From Onchidella celtica (lineage: Eukaryota; Mollusca; Gastropoda; Systellommatophora; Onchidiidae), in assembly GCA_963931925.1 (NCBI GenBank), contig OZ007580.1, positions 2,830,690 through 2,894,689 of the forward strand: a stretch of DNA of 64,000 bases, written 5' to 3'. Shown piece after piece: positions 11,901 to 21,800 of the stretch. The notes beneath the pieces are model-generated. The model ran no database searches and had not been told where the DNA came from. It saw only the letters and a program-made list of their open reading frames with translations. Made by a program: the position numbers and the translations under genes. How positions within the stretch are numbered: the first letter of the stretch is position 1; every line of letters begins with the position of its first letter.

Positions 11901-14900
11901 TGGTGATTGTGACGGTGATGGTAATGCTGGTGATGGTAATGGTGGTAGTGGTGATTGTGACGGTGATGGTAATGGTGGTAGTGGTGATGGTGACGCTGAT
12001 GGTAATGGTGGTGGTGGTAATGGTGGTAGTGGTGATGGTGACGGTGATGGTAATGGTGGTGGTGGTAATGGTAGTGGTGGTGATGTTAATAGTGGTGGTA
12101 ATGGTGGCGGTGGTGGTGGTAGTGATAATGGAGGTGGTGGTGGTCATACTAGATCGTCACTTTCTTAGCATATTTTTTAAAGAATGAAATTATTTTATCT
12201 TTCTGTTTGGTTTATATTTATAGGTGTTGTTTTTGTTGTTTGTTGTTTTTTTTTGACATTGTTCTGGTCATTAACGAAATGAAAATTGAACAAAGCACAA
12301 AAAAGCAGCTCGATGCTGAGTGTTGTATTGCTTCTCCTGTAATCTCTGAGTTTTGGCGTGACCAGTCTTTGTCCATAGCAGGAAGAGAATTGTGGTGGTG
12401 TTTACGCTGAGGTAGTGGTGAGGATGCTGATAGTGGCGATGGTAATTGCAATGCTTGGTGGGGTGGTGAAAACATTGGTAGTGGTAGTGAAAATTAATGG
12501 TATGGTGACTATTTAAGGTGTTAGTGCCAGGCCATGACGAGGAAGTGGAAATGTAGTTTGTCACGAGCGAGTGAGCAAGGGTCAATAAGTGCAGGGGAAG
12601 GGGACTTGAAGCGTGCATGTTGTGAGTGAAGTTGAGGCTTAGTCGAGGCAAGATCTGGGTAGTCAGATCACTGCAAGTTAAGAAGTCCAAGGGGACAGAC
12701 GGAAGAGAGCAGTCGGGAGATCGTTGTATATTCCAGTAATGACTGGTAGGTTGAACTATGATTGATAATTATGATGATTGATGTACTATATTCGCCTATG
12801 ACCATGATGTAAATAAGTTATATGTGAGGAATGTGAAAGTCATTGATTACTGTGTATAGAGATGTGCGCAATGAGCGATAGATGTAAGTTAGGATCATGG
12901 ATTCGTAGCGAGTCTGAGTACGGTGTAATACGGTAGAGAAATGCAGATGTGTGGTGAGTGAAATGTGGACTGTTGTGTGTACGCTTGATGGTTCGTAATG
13001 AGTGGTGAAGTGGATAGTAATTGTATGGTGTTATAGAGATGTAATGTTATTCTTATAGGTGCCGGGGTCGGGCCGTGAGGCTACCCGTGTGTGATGTTTC
13101 CACTTTCTCTCACTAACTTTCTTCTGACACCAGCCGTGATGGGCACGGCACAAACACACCTCTCTTCTATAAGTTATAACAAACGATATCTGTATTGCTT
13201 ATATATATACAATAATTATTAATTCATTCAATAATAATAGGAACATAGGTCATACAATTTCATGTGAATTTCGATGGAATGAAATTGATGCAAATCAGTA
13301 CATGATAATTAACAGGCTTCGTAATATTCAATTTCTAGCACATTTTATAAAACACACGGGTACATTCAGCTTAAGGAAACCTCTCCTTTAGGGGTGTATG
13401 GCGCTATCTGGGCACTGGTTCTTCCTCTCTACTCTGGCTTGACTGCGCAGTTAGATCAACAGGTATCGGCAGGTACCAAGAGGTCGGGAAACCAAGAAGC
13501 CACGGTGTCGTTAATCAAAGTACAAGAAGTTGAGAAGCCAAGAAGGTGTTGTTCTTCCTCCTCTGTAGAAAAACAATCGCAACTTCCTAATCTACGGTTG
13601 GGAGGCATGACTTCCATACTTACTCCATGACGGATATTCACCATTAATACTTTTAACCGCTGACACTGTTATCAGTCAGGCTACAGCTCCCATACTCCAT
13701 AGGCTCCCATATAGGCAATAGAATAAACGATCAATACAGTTTTAAGGATATTTACACGTTCCCCACGAAGAATAACGCTCTCTCTAACAGACCCCATCCT
13801 ATAAGGTTTCGTAACATATATGTAACGGCGTTTCCGTGACTCTCTCAGAGGCAGTAGTTATACCAAAGTAAACCCACTAGAATTAGGTTCTACAATTATG
13901 AACATTAAGTAAAATACACATGCATCGTACAATTAACTTACCACTCAGCAACAGCTCGAATGCCGACAAGATACCAAAGATACCACGCTCTGACAAAGGA
14001 TGTTTGCGGGTTCCCTCACAAGACTAGTACAAAGTTACAGTTGCAGTTGTGGTCTCCTCTTCGGCACGAAGCTGGTGAGTGCTCTCAGCGGTCTGAAGTT
14101 GGAAGGAGCGTTCGGGGATTTATACCCAGTCGGGTAGCGTCCCAAGACGCTCACCGAGTGTACATTAGTTATCCTAATAGCCACCCCCGTCGTCTCCACG
14201 TCAAATACTATTGAAGCATCTCTACCCCCCAGGCAATTCCCAGGTGATCTGATCGTCAAGTACGGCGGTCAAGTAAACATTCCCTACTTTCCCCCTCTGG
14301 CATACAATAACTCTGTCTCCCCGCCGTCAACTATCTTCCCACGCTATTTATACCTTGCCAATCTGTCACCCTGTTACACCGTGGTGGAGAGACTAGTACC
14401 GGGGATAGGCCAGCATAAGCGAGATGCCTGGGTTGGGCAGAAGGCTACCCACAGGCCAGCCTGAGTGAAGCTGTCGCGCAGGACAGCGAGAGCACATTAG
14501 TCGTGGCAGTCTGGCCACAGACAGGGACGTTATGTATTAAGATATTAGTGTGCTATTAAGATATTAATGTTCTATTAAGATATTGAGGGGAGATTGAGAT
14601 ACTGAGATTAGGTTGAGCAGGAGCCAGTAAGATAGGCCCGCAAGTAGTACATACATTGAGGTGAGGCTGAGGCCGGAGTATATTTTAGAAAGTTATTATC
14701 GGGTTGTGGACCCGGAGATAGAATGAATGTTGGGAATAACGACCATTGGATGGTATTTGAGTTGAATAATGTACTGTATGTAATTGCACGTATATCTTTA
14801 TCTTTATGTATAATAAATGTGTGAGTCTGTTTGGTTGTTCTGTTAAGTGTTATACTTGTTCGTTCGTGATTGTTGTCCTGTCATAATCATTACATCTCCC

Positions 14901-16055
14901 AGTTTGGGATTTGTGACATAGTTGCACTTATGACAATGATAACAACTGGCCTGAGATAATGTTGGTTGAATGTAATACAGTTTCGTAAGTTACCACTGCA
15001 CGAACAGTTACTATCAGTGTTCTCTCTAATCTGTGTGCTTGTGCTCGTCCACACACGTTTTGCAACAGCGTGAAAAGACTATTAATATGTGCACAAAGTG
15101 TTAAAAGTTACCTAAAATATTGCGAAAATTAATAGTTATTTATATTTACACAACTATTCAATGCACACATACTTTTGCCACAGGAAAAATGTAAACAAAT
15201 TAAGATATTTGCTTACAGTACACTGACTACTAAAAATTGATTGCGATCTGAATTAAGTGAAAGAAGTGTTTCAGTAAACATCCCTAATTACTCCAAACGT
15301 TAAATTGATAATAATTATAAATATAGAATAACAATGACATTCTTACCCAGATCAATCATCCATGCCCAGCCTCTGTCAATTGGTACGCCATGATCATCAT
15401 CATCATCTTCTTCATCTTCATTCTGTTTCTTATTGTCGTCGCTTAGCTTTCCGTTAACTGTGTGAGTGTGGAGATCATGTTTCTTATCTGCAGGGACTGA
15501 TGTCTCTACAGAATGAATATCTGCCATTTTCCCATTTGAAACCATGCCTTCTTTGACAGCTGAGTCCTTGTCTAATGCTTTCACTGCCATAAGACCATTG
15601 TCTCCAGACTCGTTGGTCCCAGCAGTGGTAATGTTGCCATGTGCATCGCCTTTTTTAGCGGCCTGGTCGTCTCTTGAGGGCTCAGAGGCCTGATTAGGGA
15701 AAGTGAGCTGAAATCCTTGGTCAACGGCGTTAATGTTGCCTCGTGAGTCACCTTTGTCAGCAGCCTGACCTTCTCTTAAGGGCTCAGAAGCCTGATTACA
15801 GAAACTGTGCTGAAATTCTGGCGTTCGGTCAGGACAGTGATGAATTGTGTCACCCAGATTTTTGGGATCCTCTGGCTCTTTGGAAATGCCTGCAAGATCT
15901 CCGCAGAACGTGGCACTGTTACCCTGTTGCACATCAGTGGAGCTATACAACTTTTCTTTGTTGCTATCATGCTGTACCTTGGGTAAGGCGTGTGCATTTT
16001 CCTCATCGTTGTCATGCTGCCCCTCCGGTAATGCGTACATCTTTTCTTTAGACAT
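2772..16055 (-). CDS. monocarboxylate transporter-like protein (SLC16 family, MFS), six exons, 784 aa
   Basis: Coding exons on the minus strand: 16055-15350, 11671-11528, 6873-6730, 5995-5802, 4670-3647, 2914-2772. All junctions are GT-AG and the phases (1,1,1,0,1) agree, giving 2355 nt. The protein has a 220-residue hydrophilic N-terminus, then the SLC16 TM1 signature as DRGWAW (family [DE]G[GS][WF][GA]W). The TM4-6 block contains FYFRRRRALAS. A cytosolic loop of about 180 residues follows, then TM7-12 with GATDMVGRIALG and a final EATGSF...FYYVG. D639 and R643 in TM8 keep the Asp-Arg pair of MCT1 (D302/R306). The TM1 lysine of MCT1 (K38, after FP) is serine here (IPSQV), so proton-lactate transport is not assured. 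An in-frame TGA lies 21 nt before the ATG. It is a plasma-membrane carrier by family; the substrate is unknown. Confidence 0.9.
3647..4670 (-). CDS. SLC16-like gene, exon 5 (central loop, TM7-TM11)
   Basis: 1024 nt. I placed the acceptor at CTGATAAACAG|ATG because it is in phase 0 and joins LLLAGIE to MHAIPAALLLRP, reproducing the family's GI.LN..V.GALLRP helix. The open frame extends further upstream, but that part would break TM6. Holds the large loop, GASPTQAAVLLTVFGATD with D639/R643, and TM9-11. Donor G|GTAAGA. Confidence 0.9.
4671..5801. other. intron 4 of the SLC16-like gene
   Basis: No coding content seen. On the plus strand it contains a C-rich patch near 4960-5010 and a poly-C/CT tract (5777-5794) against the exon 4 donor. 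Confidence 0.8.
5777..5794 (-). repeat. G-rich tract next to the exon 4 splice donor
   Basis: On the coding strand the donor GTAAGTT is followed at once by two long G runs separated by one A. The tract starts at intron position 8. G runs near donors can act as splicing enhancers or fold as quadruplexes; here that is inference. Confidence 0.7.
5802..5995 (-). CDS. SLC16-like gene, exon 4 (TM4-TM6)
   Basis: 194 nt from acceptor TTTAATTCAG|AC to donor GAA|GTAAGT, ending in phase 0. Contains the best-conserved SLC16 block: FYFRRRRALASALGLLGSS, then PPLIRYLSAEYGFRG and LLLAGIE. A long G-rich tract starts directly after the donor on the coding strand. Confidence 0.92.
6730..6873 (-). CDS. SLC16-like gene, exon 3 (TM2-TM4 region)
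   Basis: 144 nt between acceptor TTGGTCCACAG|CT and donor C|GTAAGT, phase 1 at both ends. Encodes a segment with THLSIRTVTAW (the position of the family's RFG.R loop) followed by a hydrophobic helix and NIPTFFIINTIK. Diverged from the usual SLC16 sequence here, but its place in the fold and its phase fit. Confidence 0.85.
6990..7265. repeat. AGT/AGC trinucleotide-rich compound microsatellite
   Basis: Dense AGT, AGC and GGT triplets, purest at 7130-7210, in intron 2. The serine/glycine-rich open frames over it are translations of the repeat. Confidence 0.85.
7500..7916 (-). mobile_element. Tx1/L1-like LINE, RT thumb fragment, inverted 5' part
   Basis: Minus strand encodes an RT C-terminal segment with ISGLKLNRKKS, then GITW...ILGIYY, then (with stops) RW.KRNLSLYGK, an order typical of L1/Tx1-type RT. 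It lies in the opposite orientation to the 3' part that follows on the plus strand, and it precedes that part in the protein order. Decayed. Located in intron 2. Confidence 0.6.
7917..9240 (+). mobile_element. Tx1/L1-like LINE, C-terminal part
   Basis: Plus strand, read across several frames: LCREPTDGGLGVVSIKDQLN, INWLKEI, a HLFNNNDI-like block, KWVTAGIKYMYV...WKTLQDTYG, and a last block with YWP.WLILGKVGG and NQNTVNDIVNFILL. This matches the order of the region after RT in Tx1/L1-like LINEs. Many stops and shifts plus homopolymer insertions show it is dead. Confidence 0.6.
9241..11527. other. rest of intron 2, nothing recognised
   Basis: AT-rich sequence with poly-G runs near 9259 and 10329-10352. 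No coding block or clean repeat termini seen. Confidence 0.6.
11528..11671 (-). CDS. SLC16-like gene, exon 2 (TM1-TM2)
   Basis: 144 nt, too short for an ORF list. I found it by looking for the missing TM1-2 segment between exons 1 and 3. The acceptor is TCTATCTCCCCAG|GC and the donor A|GTAAGA, phase 1 at both ends. It encodes the rest of TM1, the short loop with a VLLLDYTERF stretch (family GVFF..FL..F), and TM2. Confidence 0.85.
11688..12146. repeat. GGT/GAT-rich minisatellite next to the exon 2 acceptor
   Basis: About 460 bp built from GGTGGTGATTGTGACGGTGA-like and GGTAATGGTGGT-like units (18 and 12 bp, with variants). It begins within about 20 bases of the exon 2 splice acceptor on the intron side. 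On the coding strand it is ACC/ATC-rich. All open frames over it are repeat translations. Confidence 0.9.
12746..13058 (+). other. putative LTR intron in A1
   Basis: Segment bounded by ACTG|GTAGGT and TTCTTATAG|GTGCC, 313 bp. It is absent, with exactly these ends, from the short-form LTRs at 35341 and 41497. Confidence 0.6.
13090..14378 (-). mobile_element. solo LTR of family R nested in A1
   Basis: 1289 bp. On the minus strand it starts TGTAACAGGGTGACAG and ends GGAAACATCACA. Flanked by a perfect 5-bp duplication CCGTG (13085-13089 and 14379-14383). A TATAAATA box lies about 30 bp inside the minus-strand start. No protein coding. At 13.8 kb it keeps the uninterrupted form of the site that the 35-42 kb element occupies in the second R copy. 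Confidence 0.85.
15350..16055 (-). CDS. SLC16-like gene, exon 1 (residues 1-235)
   Basis: Starts at ATG 16055 with G at -3 and an in-frame TGA seven codons upstream. Encodes the long cytosolic N-terminus, which includes two related segments (each with NQASEP...QAA.KGD..GNI) and an acidic run of E/D just before TM1. Ends in TM1 after WAWMIDL at donor G|GTAAGA, phase 1. Most SLC16 proteins have a far shorter N-terminus. Confidence 0.9.
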
Positions 16056-17220
16056 TCCCAGAATTTTATGCGGTCAAAACTCTGAGAGCAGGAGCCACTG
16101 TAAAACTATTCTGAAGCTCTGAAACAAGATTGCTTGTTATCGTTGGCGTATGACAAATATCGGCATTTGTGAGAATCTTACCATGTCTGTATCCGTATAA
16201 TTATTTGTACACTGTTACCTTTTTTCCTGATGAAGCTCTGTTGACTGGACACTTAATTTGTCTTTTCTGTTCCTTTACATTTTATCATATCTTTAGTGAA
16301 ACATATCTCGTGCGAGGCTTTGCAACATTCACATTTTTCTTTCTGCTTAATAACTTTGACTGTAGTATCAATGCTCTCTAACTCGTTATCACATTATCGA
16401 GAAATAAAACATGGTGATTAGCTTGATAAAGTCCAATGCATAATCAACACATACTGTGCACTGTCTGGAAAACAGGCTATAGTTTGACAGCTGTGAGTGT
16501 CGACAAAAAAAAAACACACAAAAAAAAGTGTCCACGTCGTTCGACCAACCGGAGTATGAAGTGTCAGTGGGCCACAATGGTCCAGAAGAGATGCACTTTA
16601 GTCTCAAACTAATTGCAACATAAATGATTTTTATTGCACGTGAATCCACATGATTCCCTGAGTAAAATGAGTCATTGTTTACCCATTTTGAAGGGTGCTG
16701 ACACATTACAATTTGCAGTTAAACAATTGAAATATTGCATTGTTAGCTAAAACGTGTAAATATTACTATCTTATCATCTAATAGTGCTGTGGTACTGTAG
16801 ACAGGATTACGCAGTGCGGTGAGGTTGGTTCAGCCACACCGCGATGGTGGAATTGTGGGGATGCCAGTGGCAAATTTTTTTCACAGAATAGAATAACAAA
16901 TGTGTAAATTCCATGGAAGCTGGGGTGCAAGACACTGCACACATATGTTTCCTTTTTTTAATGACGGTCTTCATATCGAATCAAGGAAATGTCTTTTAAT
17001 GATTCAGTTAATCCTCTCATTATTCGGCAGTCAATTAATACTGACAACTCTTATAAAATTCAGCGACAAAGATTTCTATTAATATTACTGGAAGCTTAAA
17101 ATGACAAAATAATGGTGACTTTGGCAGGTGATATGGATTTTACAGAGATAATTCTACTTTGTGAGCAACACTTTGCTATCAATATCGGTACATCAATGAA
17201 GGCTCTTAAAGCTGTTATGC
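16056..17220. other. upstream region of the SLC16-like gene
   Basis: Expected to hold the promoter and any 5' UTR exons of the minus-strand gene. I see no clear core promoter, repeat or coding block. Confidence 0.5.
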
Positions 17221-18062
17221 TGGGAGTGGGCAGCGAGGATAAGCTCTCACTGTTCCTTAAATGCTCCCAAGGCTGGCGACTCAGATAGCCTCTGACAGCT
17301 AAGTTCAACTCCTGGCCTTCTCGCCAGCGGAGCTGTTTCTACCAGTTGTCAGAAGAAGGGGCAAAGTCGAGTCACTGGCGCCTTAAAACCAGTTTGCTTG
17401 GGGTAGATGGGGATCGTTGACCTTGGGTGCTAACTCATCTAGGTGAATGAAAACGCCGTCTGTACCTCAGCTGCCTCGCGGCGAGACCCATTCATGGGAA
17501 AGACTTCGGGAGTAAACCCTGAGGAAAAATCCGGTATCAAAGTCCCTAAGGCAGCTCGATTCTGTAAACAGCATCGTTCTGGCAAACTCCTGCGGCGGCG
17601 CTGGTGCCAAGCGTATCGACTTTTGTCTTTCCATCGGATCATTTCACAGACGTGGAGAGGGAGGGGGTGGGCTGCTACATGGGTAACAGTTGGTCCTCCA
17701 TAACAAACTACCCAGGCATTGGGCTCTGGAGAGGACACTCCAGCTTCGCATTAAGGCCCGTTTATACAGAGGGCGAACGCGAACGCGGTTTTTCGTCCTG
17801 GAATGGTTTAGTCATTTTATAGAGGAACCGTTCAAATAGAGTGCGAACGCGAACGCGAACAAATATTTGTTCGCGCGGTCGACCGCCGAGATTGCCCCAA
17901 GAGCGAATTTTTCAGAACGCCGCGGCGGCTTTCTTGCTATCAAGTTGTATCAACCAATCAGCTAGTACCACCTCCCTTGCATCATTTCCGAAAATAGAAA
18001 CTTGTAGGCATGTCTTTTCCAAGAAAAAGCTATGCAGAGCTAGTCTACTTTGCTTGTAGGGT

Positions 18063-18216
18063 ATGGCCGATGCAGAGACAATGGATAAAACGGAAGTTTT
18101 GATTTTAGAAGTTGCAAAGAATCCGGTTTTGTTCGACAAAGCTGACAAAGCTTACAAAGAGACAGTAAAAAAGAAAGATATTTGGAAGAGAATTGGAGAG
18201 AAAGTTGAACTGACAG
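18063..18216 (+). CDS. Harbinger-encoded MADF (Myb/SANT-like) protein, first exon
   Basis: ATG at 18063 after an in-frame TAG. Encodes LILEVAKNPVLFDKADKAYK...KKDIWKRIGEKV, the first two helices of a MADF domain, the DNA-binding partner protein typical of PIF/Harbinger elements. Ends at a good donor, ACAG|GTATGT. I see no second exon in the element, so the protein is probably truncated. Confidence 0.7.
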
Positions 18217-18608
18217 GTATGTGATTGACATTAATTTCAATTTATTTGGCCTGTTTCAACAATGGTATGGAACTTTAAAAGAAAATAACATAACTGTATG
18301 GACCAATTCAGTAATTAAACACGTTTTAACTTTCATGTCAGCAGTCTTCATAATGACACCATTTTAGCTCTGAAAGAAATGGAATTACGATAGTATAAAG
18401 TCTGCGTCCCGCACTGACAGATCTGATACACAGGAAGTACAATAAACACTGCATTAATGAATACAGGCAATCTGTCTGTCTTTTTGTTTGTCTATCTGTT
18501 CTTGTCATTAACTTCTAGACAGAGAGCTGTGAATGATATTATCTTCTTGGGGAAATTAACTGTTGTCACACTTTGTTTAAAACGTCCTCTGCCGGCGTGG
18601 GTGCATGT

Positions 18609-18875
18609 CTATGTCCTAATATGAGTATCTTGTTTGCAAATGTCGTCTCGAATTAATTCCAAAATGTAGTCAAATCGCTCCTCAGTCATTCGAAAATATT
18701 GCTGGAATTTTGCAAGGTGAAAATGCAGTTCTTGGACGAGGTGGTGGTACTCTCCATATTCACTTCTTCTCTGTAAAATTTCATGCACTGACACACGCCT
18801 CTTTCTCTTTCTACGCTGTTTTGTGTATAACTACAGAGCTATAATCTCCTCCGTGTCTGACTCTGCCTGTGCCAT
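18609..18875 (-). pseudogene. Harbinger transposase (HARBI1-like), N-terminal fragment
   Basis: Minus strand from ATG 18875: MAQAESDTEEIIAL, a TAG stop, then LYTKQRRKRKRRVSVHEIL, RRSEYGEYHHLVQEL and YFRMTEERFDYILELIRDDI. This is the region before the DDE nuclease in HARBI1/ALP1-type transposases. The stop and the absence of the nuclease make it non-functional. Convergent with the MADF exon. Confidence 0.75.
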
Positions 18876-21800
18876 GATTCCAAAATGACCAAATGACCAA
18901 ATTTTAACTCTCACAACAAGAAAAAGGCGATCCGCCTCGAAAGCCGTCGACGGTTTTCCGCGTTCGTGTTCCCGCTCTATTTGAATGGCTGAACTGCTAA
19001 AAAGTCGCGTTCGCGTTCGCGCTCTGTATAAACGGGCCTTTACGCGTCGACACAACACAGGAAGCAACGGTCTACCAGTGATAAGTCTCTGCTCGATTGG
19101 CGAGGGGCTGCTTCCGCCGGTGGGAAAGATAATAGGGCATTGGACAGCTACCGCTGGCCTAAACCTAGGCAGACCCCAACCAGTAATGTGCTGCAACGCC
19201 ATGGTCCGTTAATCTCATTGGGTGTGTGAGGTTTAGGGTGAAAACCGACAAGTTGATCGACATTTACGCACCAGTCAAAACAAAAAAGAAAACATCTACC
19301 CTAAAGTTGGGCACTTGGAACATCAGGACGATGACACCTGGCTTAACTGACAATGTACAAGGAAGCAATGATTGCCCTAGGACGGCAATCATTAACATCG
19401 AATTAAGCAGACTGCAAATGGACATCGTTGCCCTCCAAGAGACCAGGCTCCTAGGATCAGAATGTTTGACGGAGAAGGTCTTTCCTTCTTCTGGCCAGGG
19501 AAACAACCAGATGGGATCGGGGAACATGGAGCGGAATAAGCGGTCAAAAATAGCTTGCTGGGATCCATTATCCCGTCCACAGAGCGGGCCGAGCGAATCC
19601 TGGCCCTATAGCTCCACACCGCTGCGGGATTAGTCAACCTCATCAGTGCATACGCACCAACACTGACTCCACAGCAGACTTGAAGGACATAGGTTCTACG
19701 ATGACGTCAATACTGCCATCCAGAGACTACCCGAAAAAGAGCCACTATTCATCCTCGCTGACTTCAATGCCAGAGTAGCTGCTGATCAGGGTTCTTGCCC
19801 TACTTGCTTGGGTCAGTTCGGCACTGGTAGGATGAATGAAAACGGGCAACGTCAGCTGGAGTTGTGTTGTCACCATGGACTCTGCGTCACCAACTCATTT
19901 TTCAACACCAAGCCTCAGCATAGGGTCTCCTGAAGACACCCGAGATCGAAGCATTTGCACCAGATCGACCTGATCCTCACCAGGCGCTACAACCTTCCCA
20001 GCGTCAAGTTCACGCGTAGCTTTCAGAGTGCTGACTGCGACAAGGACCACTCCTTGGTATGCTCAAAGGTGAAGCTGCAGGCACAGAGACTTCACCGCTC
20101 AGGGAAGGAGTGCAGACCTCCCATCGACACGTTCATGATCCGTAACCAAGAGAAAGTGGAGGAATTCGCACAGGCTCTCGAGGAATCTCTCCCAGTCCCT
20201 CCCGATGCCAATGCTAGAGAAAGATGGGAACACTTCATAGACACCATCTACAACACTGCCATCTCAACTTTTGACCAGAAAAGGAACAAGTCAGCTGACT
20301 GGTTTGAGGCTCATTCTAAGGAAATGCCGGCTGTCACTGAGAAAAAGAGAAATGTCTTGGCTGCATACAAAGCTCACCCAAGTGAACAAAACCTACAGAT
20401 TCTCCGGGCTGCCCGAAGCAAAGTCCAACAGCTCGCCAGGCATTGTGCAAACGAATACTGGCTCAAACTCTGCTCCCAGATACACATAGCAGCAGACACG
20501 GACAACACCAAAGGGATGTATGATGGAATAAAGCAGGCACTGGGTCCAGTGCAAAAGAAAATAGCCCCTTTGAAATCTAGCACAGGGGAGACAATTCAGG
20601 ACCGGTCACAGCAGATGAAGTACTGGATAGAACACTACTCCAATCTATATTCAAGGGGGAATATGGTTCAGAAACATGCCTTTAACTCCATTGAATGCCT
20701 GCCAGTACTAGAGGAACTTGACAGACAACCCACACATAAAGAGATCAGCAAAGGTCTTGGACTCTCTCGTCACAGGCAAAGCTCCAGGGAAAGATGGTGT
20801 CCCTGCCGAAGTCCTGAGATGCTGCAAGGGAACTCTCGCCTCTGACTTGCATGAAATCCTCCGCCTGTGGTGGAGAGGGCGAAGTGTCGCAGGACGTGAG
20901 GGGTGCAAACATCGTCACACTGTATAAAAACAAAGGTGACAGGGGCGACTGCAACCATTACCGCGGCATCTCACTCCTCAGCATCGTTGGAAAGCTTTCG
21001 CTCGGGTCACACTGAAGAAGCTCCAAGTACTCGAAGAGATAGTCTATCGGGAATCACGGTGCGGTTTTAGAACCAACAGATCCATCATCGATATGATCTT
21101 CTCCATCTAGGCAGCATCATCAAGATATGAAGGGCGCGCTGGTCATCGGTGGCTCGACATCAGATGCCTTTGACATTCGCAGTGGAGTGAAACAGGGTTG
21201 TATCCCAGCTCCCATCCTATTTGGGATATTCTTCGCTGTGCTACTGAAACACGCCATTGGATCTGCTCTGGAAGGCATCTACCTCTGAACCAGATCATAT
21301 GGAAAACCTTTCAATATCTCCAGGCTAAAAGCAAAGTCCACAGTCCACCAACGACTGCTGCCAGATTTTCTATTTGCAGACGACGCAGCGATCGCTACTC
21401 ACTCGAAGCAAGACCTCAGAGACCCATAACTCGTTTCAACGGCGCTTGTCGAGACTTTGGTCTCACCATCAGTCTCATAAAAACTCATGTCATGGGGCAA
21501 AACGTGATTGAACCTTCCATCTGACATCAAAATAGGTGACTACATATTAGATGTTGTCCACGACTTCGTTTACCTAGTTTCAACTATCTTTCTCTTGATG
21601 CTGGGCTGAACAGTCGCATAGGAAAGGCAGTCACTGCGATGTCCAGACTGAAAAAGCGAGTAGGGGAAAACAAAACGCTGACTGAGAGAACTAAAATACA
21701 AGTCTACAAGGCATGAGTTGTGAGCATTCTTCTGTATGCCAGGGAGACCTGGTCCCTACGTGACGACAGGAACAGAAACGCAACGTTTTTCATATGCGTG

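Larger units (their letters stand above)
12559..14918 (+). mobile_element. solo LTR A1 of the Gmr1-like family, long form, with nested element R
   Basis: Starts TGTCACGAGCGAGTGAG and ends GGGATTTGTGACA like the LTRs at 35341 and 41497. Flanked by a perfect 5-bp duplication TAGTT (12554-12558 and 14919-14923). About 1066 bp without element R. Clearly older than the 35-kb copy. Contains the GT...AG segment 12746-13058. Lies in intron 1 of the SLC16-like gene, antisense to it. Confidence 0.9.
17754..19039. mobile_element. PIF/Harbinger-type DNA element, internally deleted
   Basis: Terminal inverted repeats AGGCCCGTTTATACAGAG at the left and its complement at the right, each followed by GCGAACGCG motifs. 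Flanked by TTA on both sides (17751-17753, 19040-19042), the 3-bp target duplication of PIF/Harbinger. Inside are a MADF-domain exon on the plus strand and a transposase N-terminal fragment on the minus strand. The DDE catalytic core is missing. Confidence 0.9.

Noticed and set aside
11599-12187. Three overlapping open frames rich in Thr, Gly/Asp or Val/Met
   Set aside because: All are frame translations of one GGT/GAT minisatellite inside an intron.
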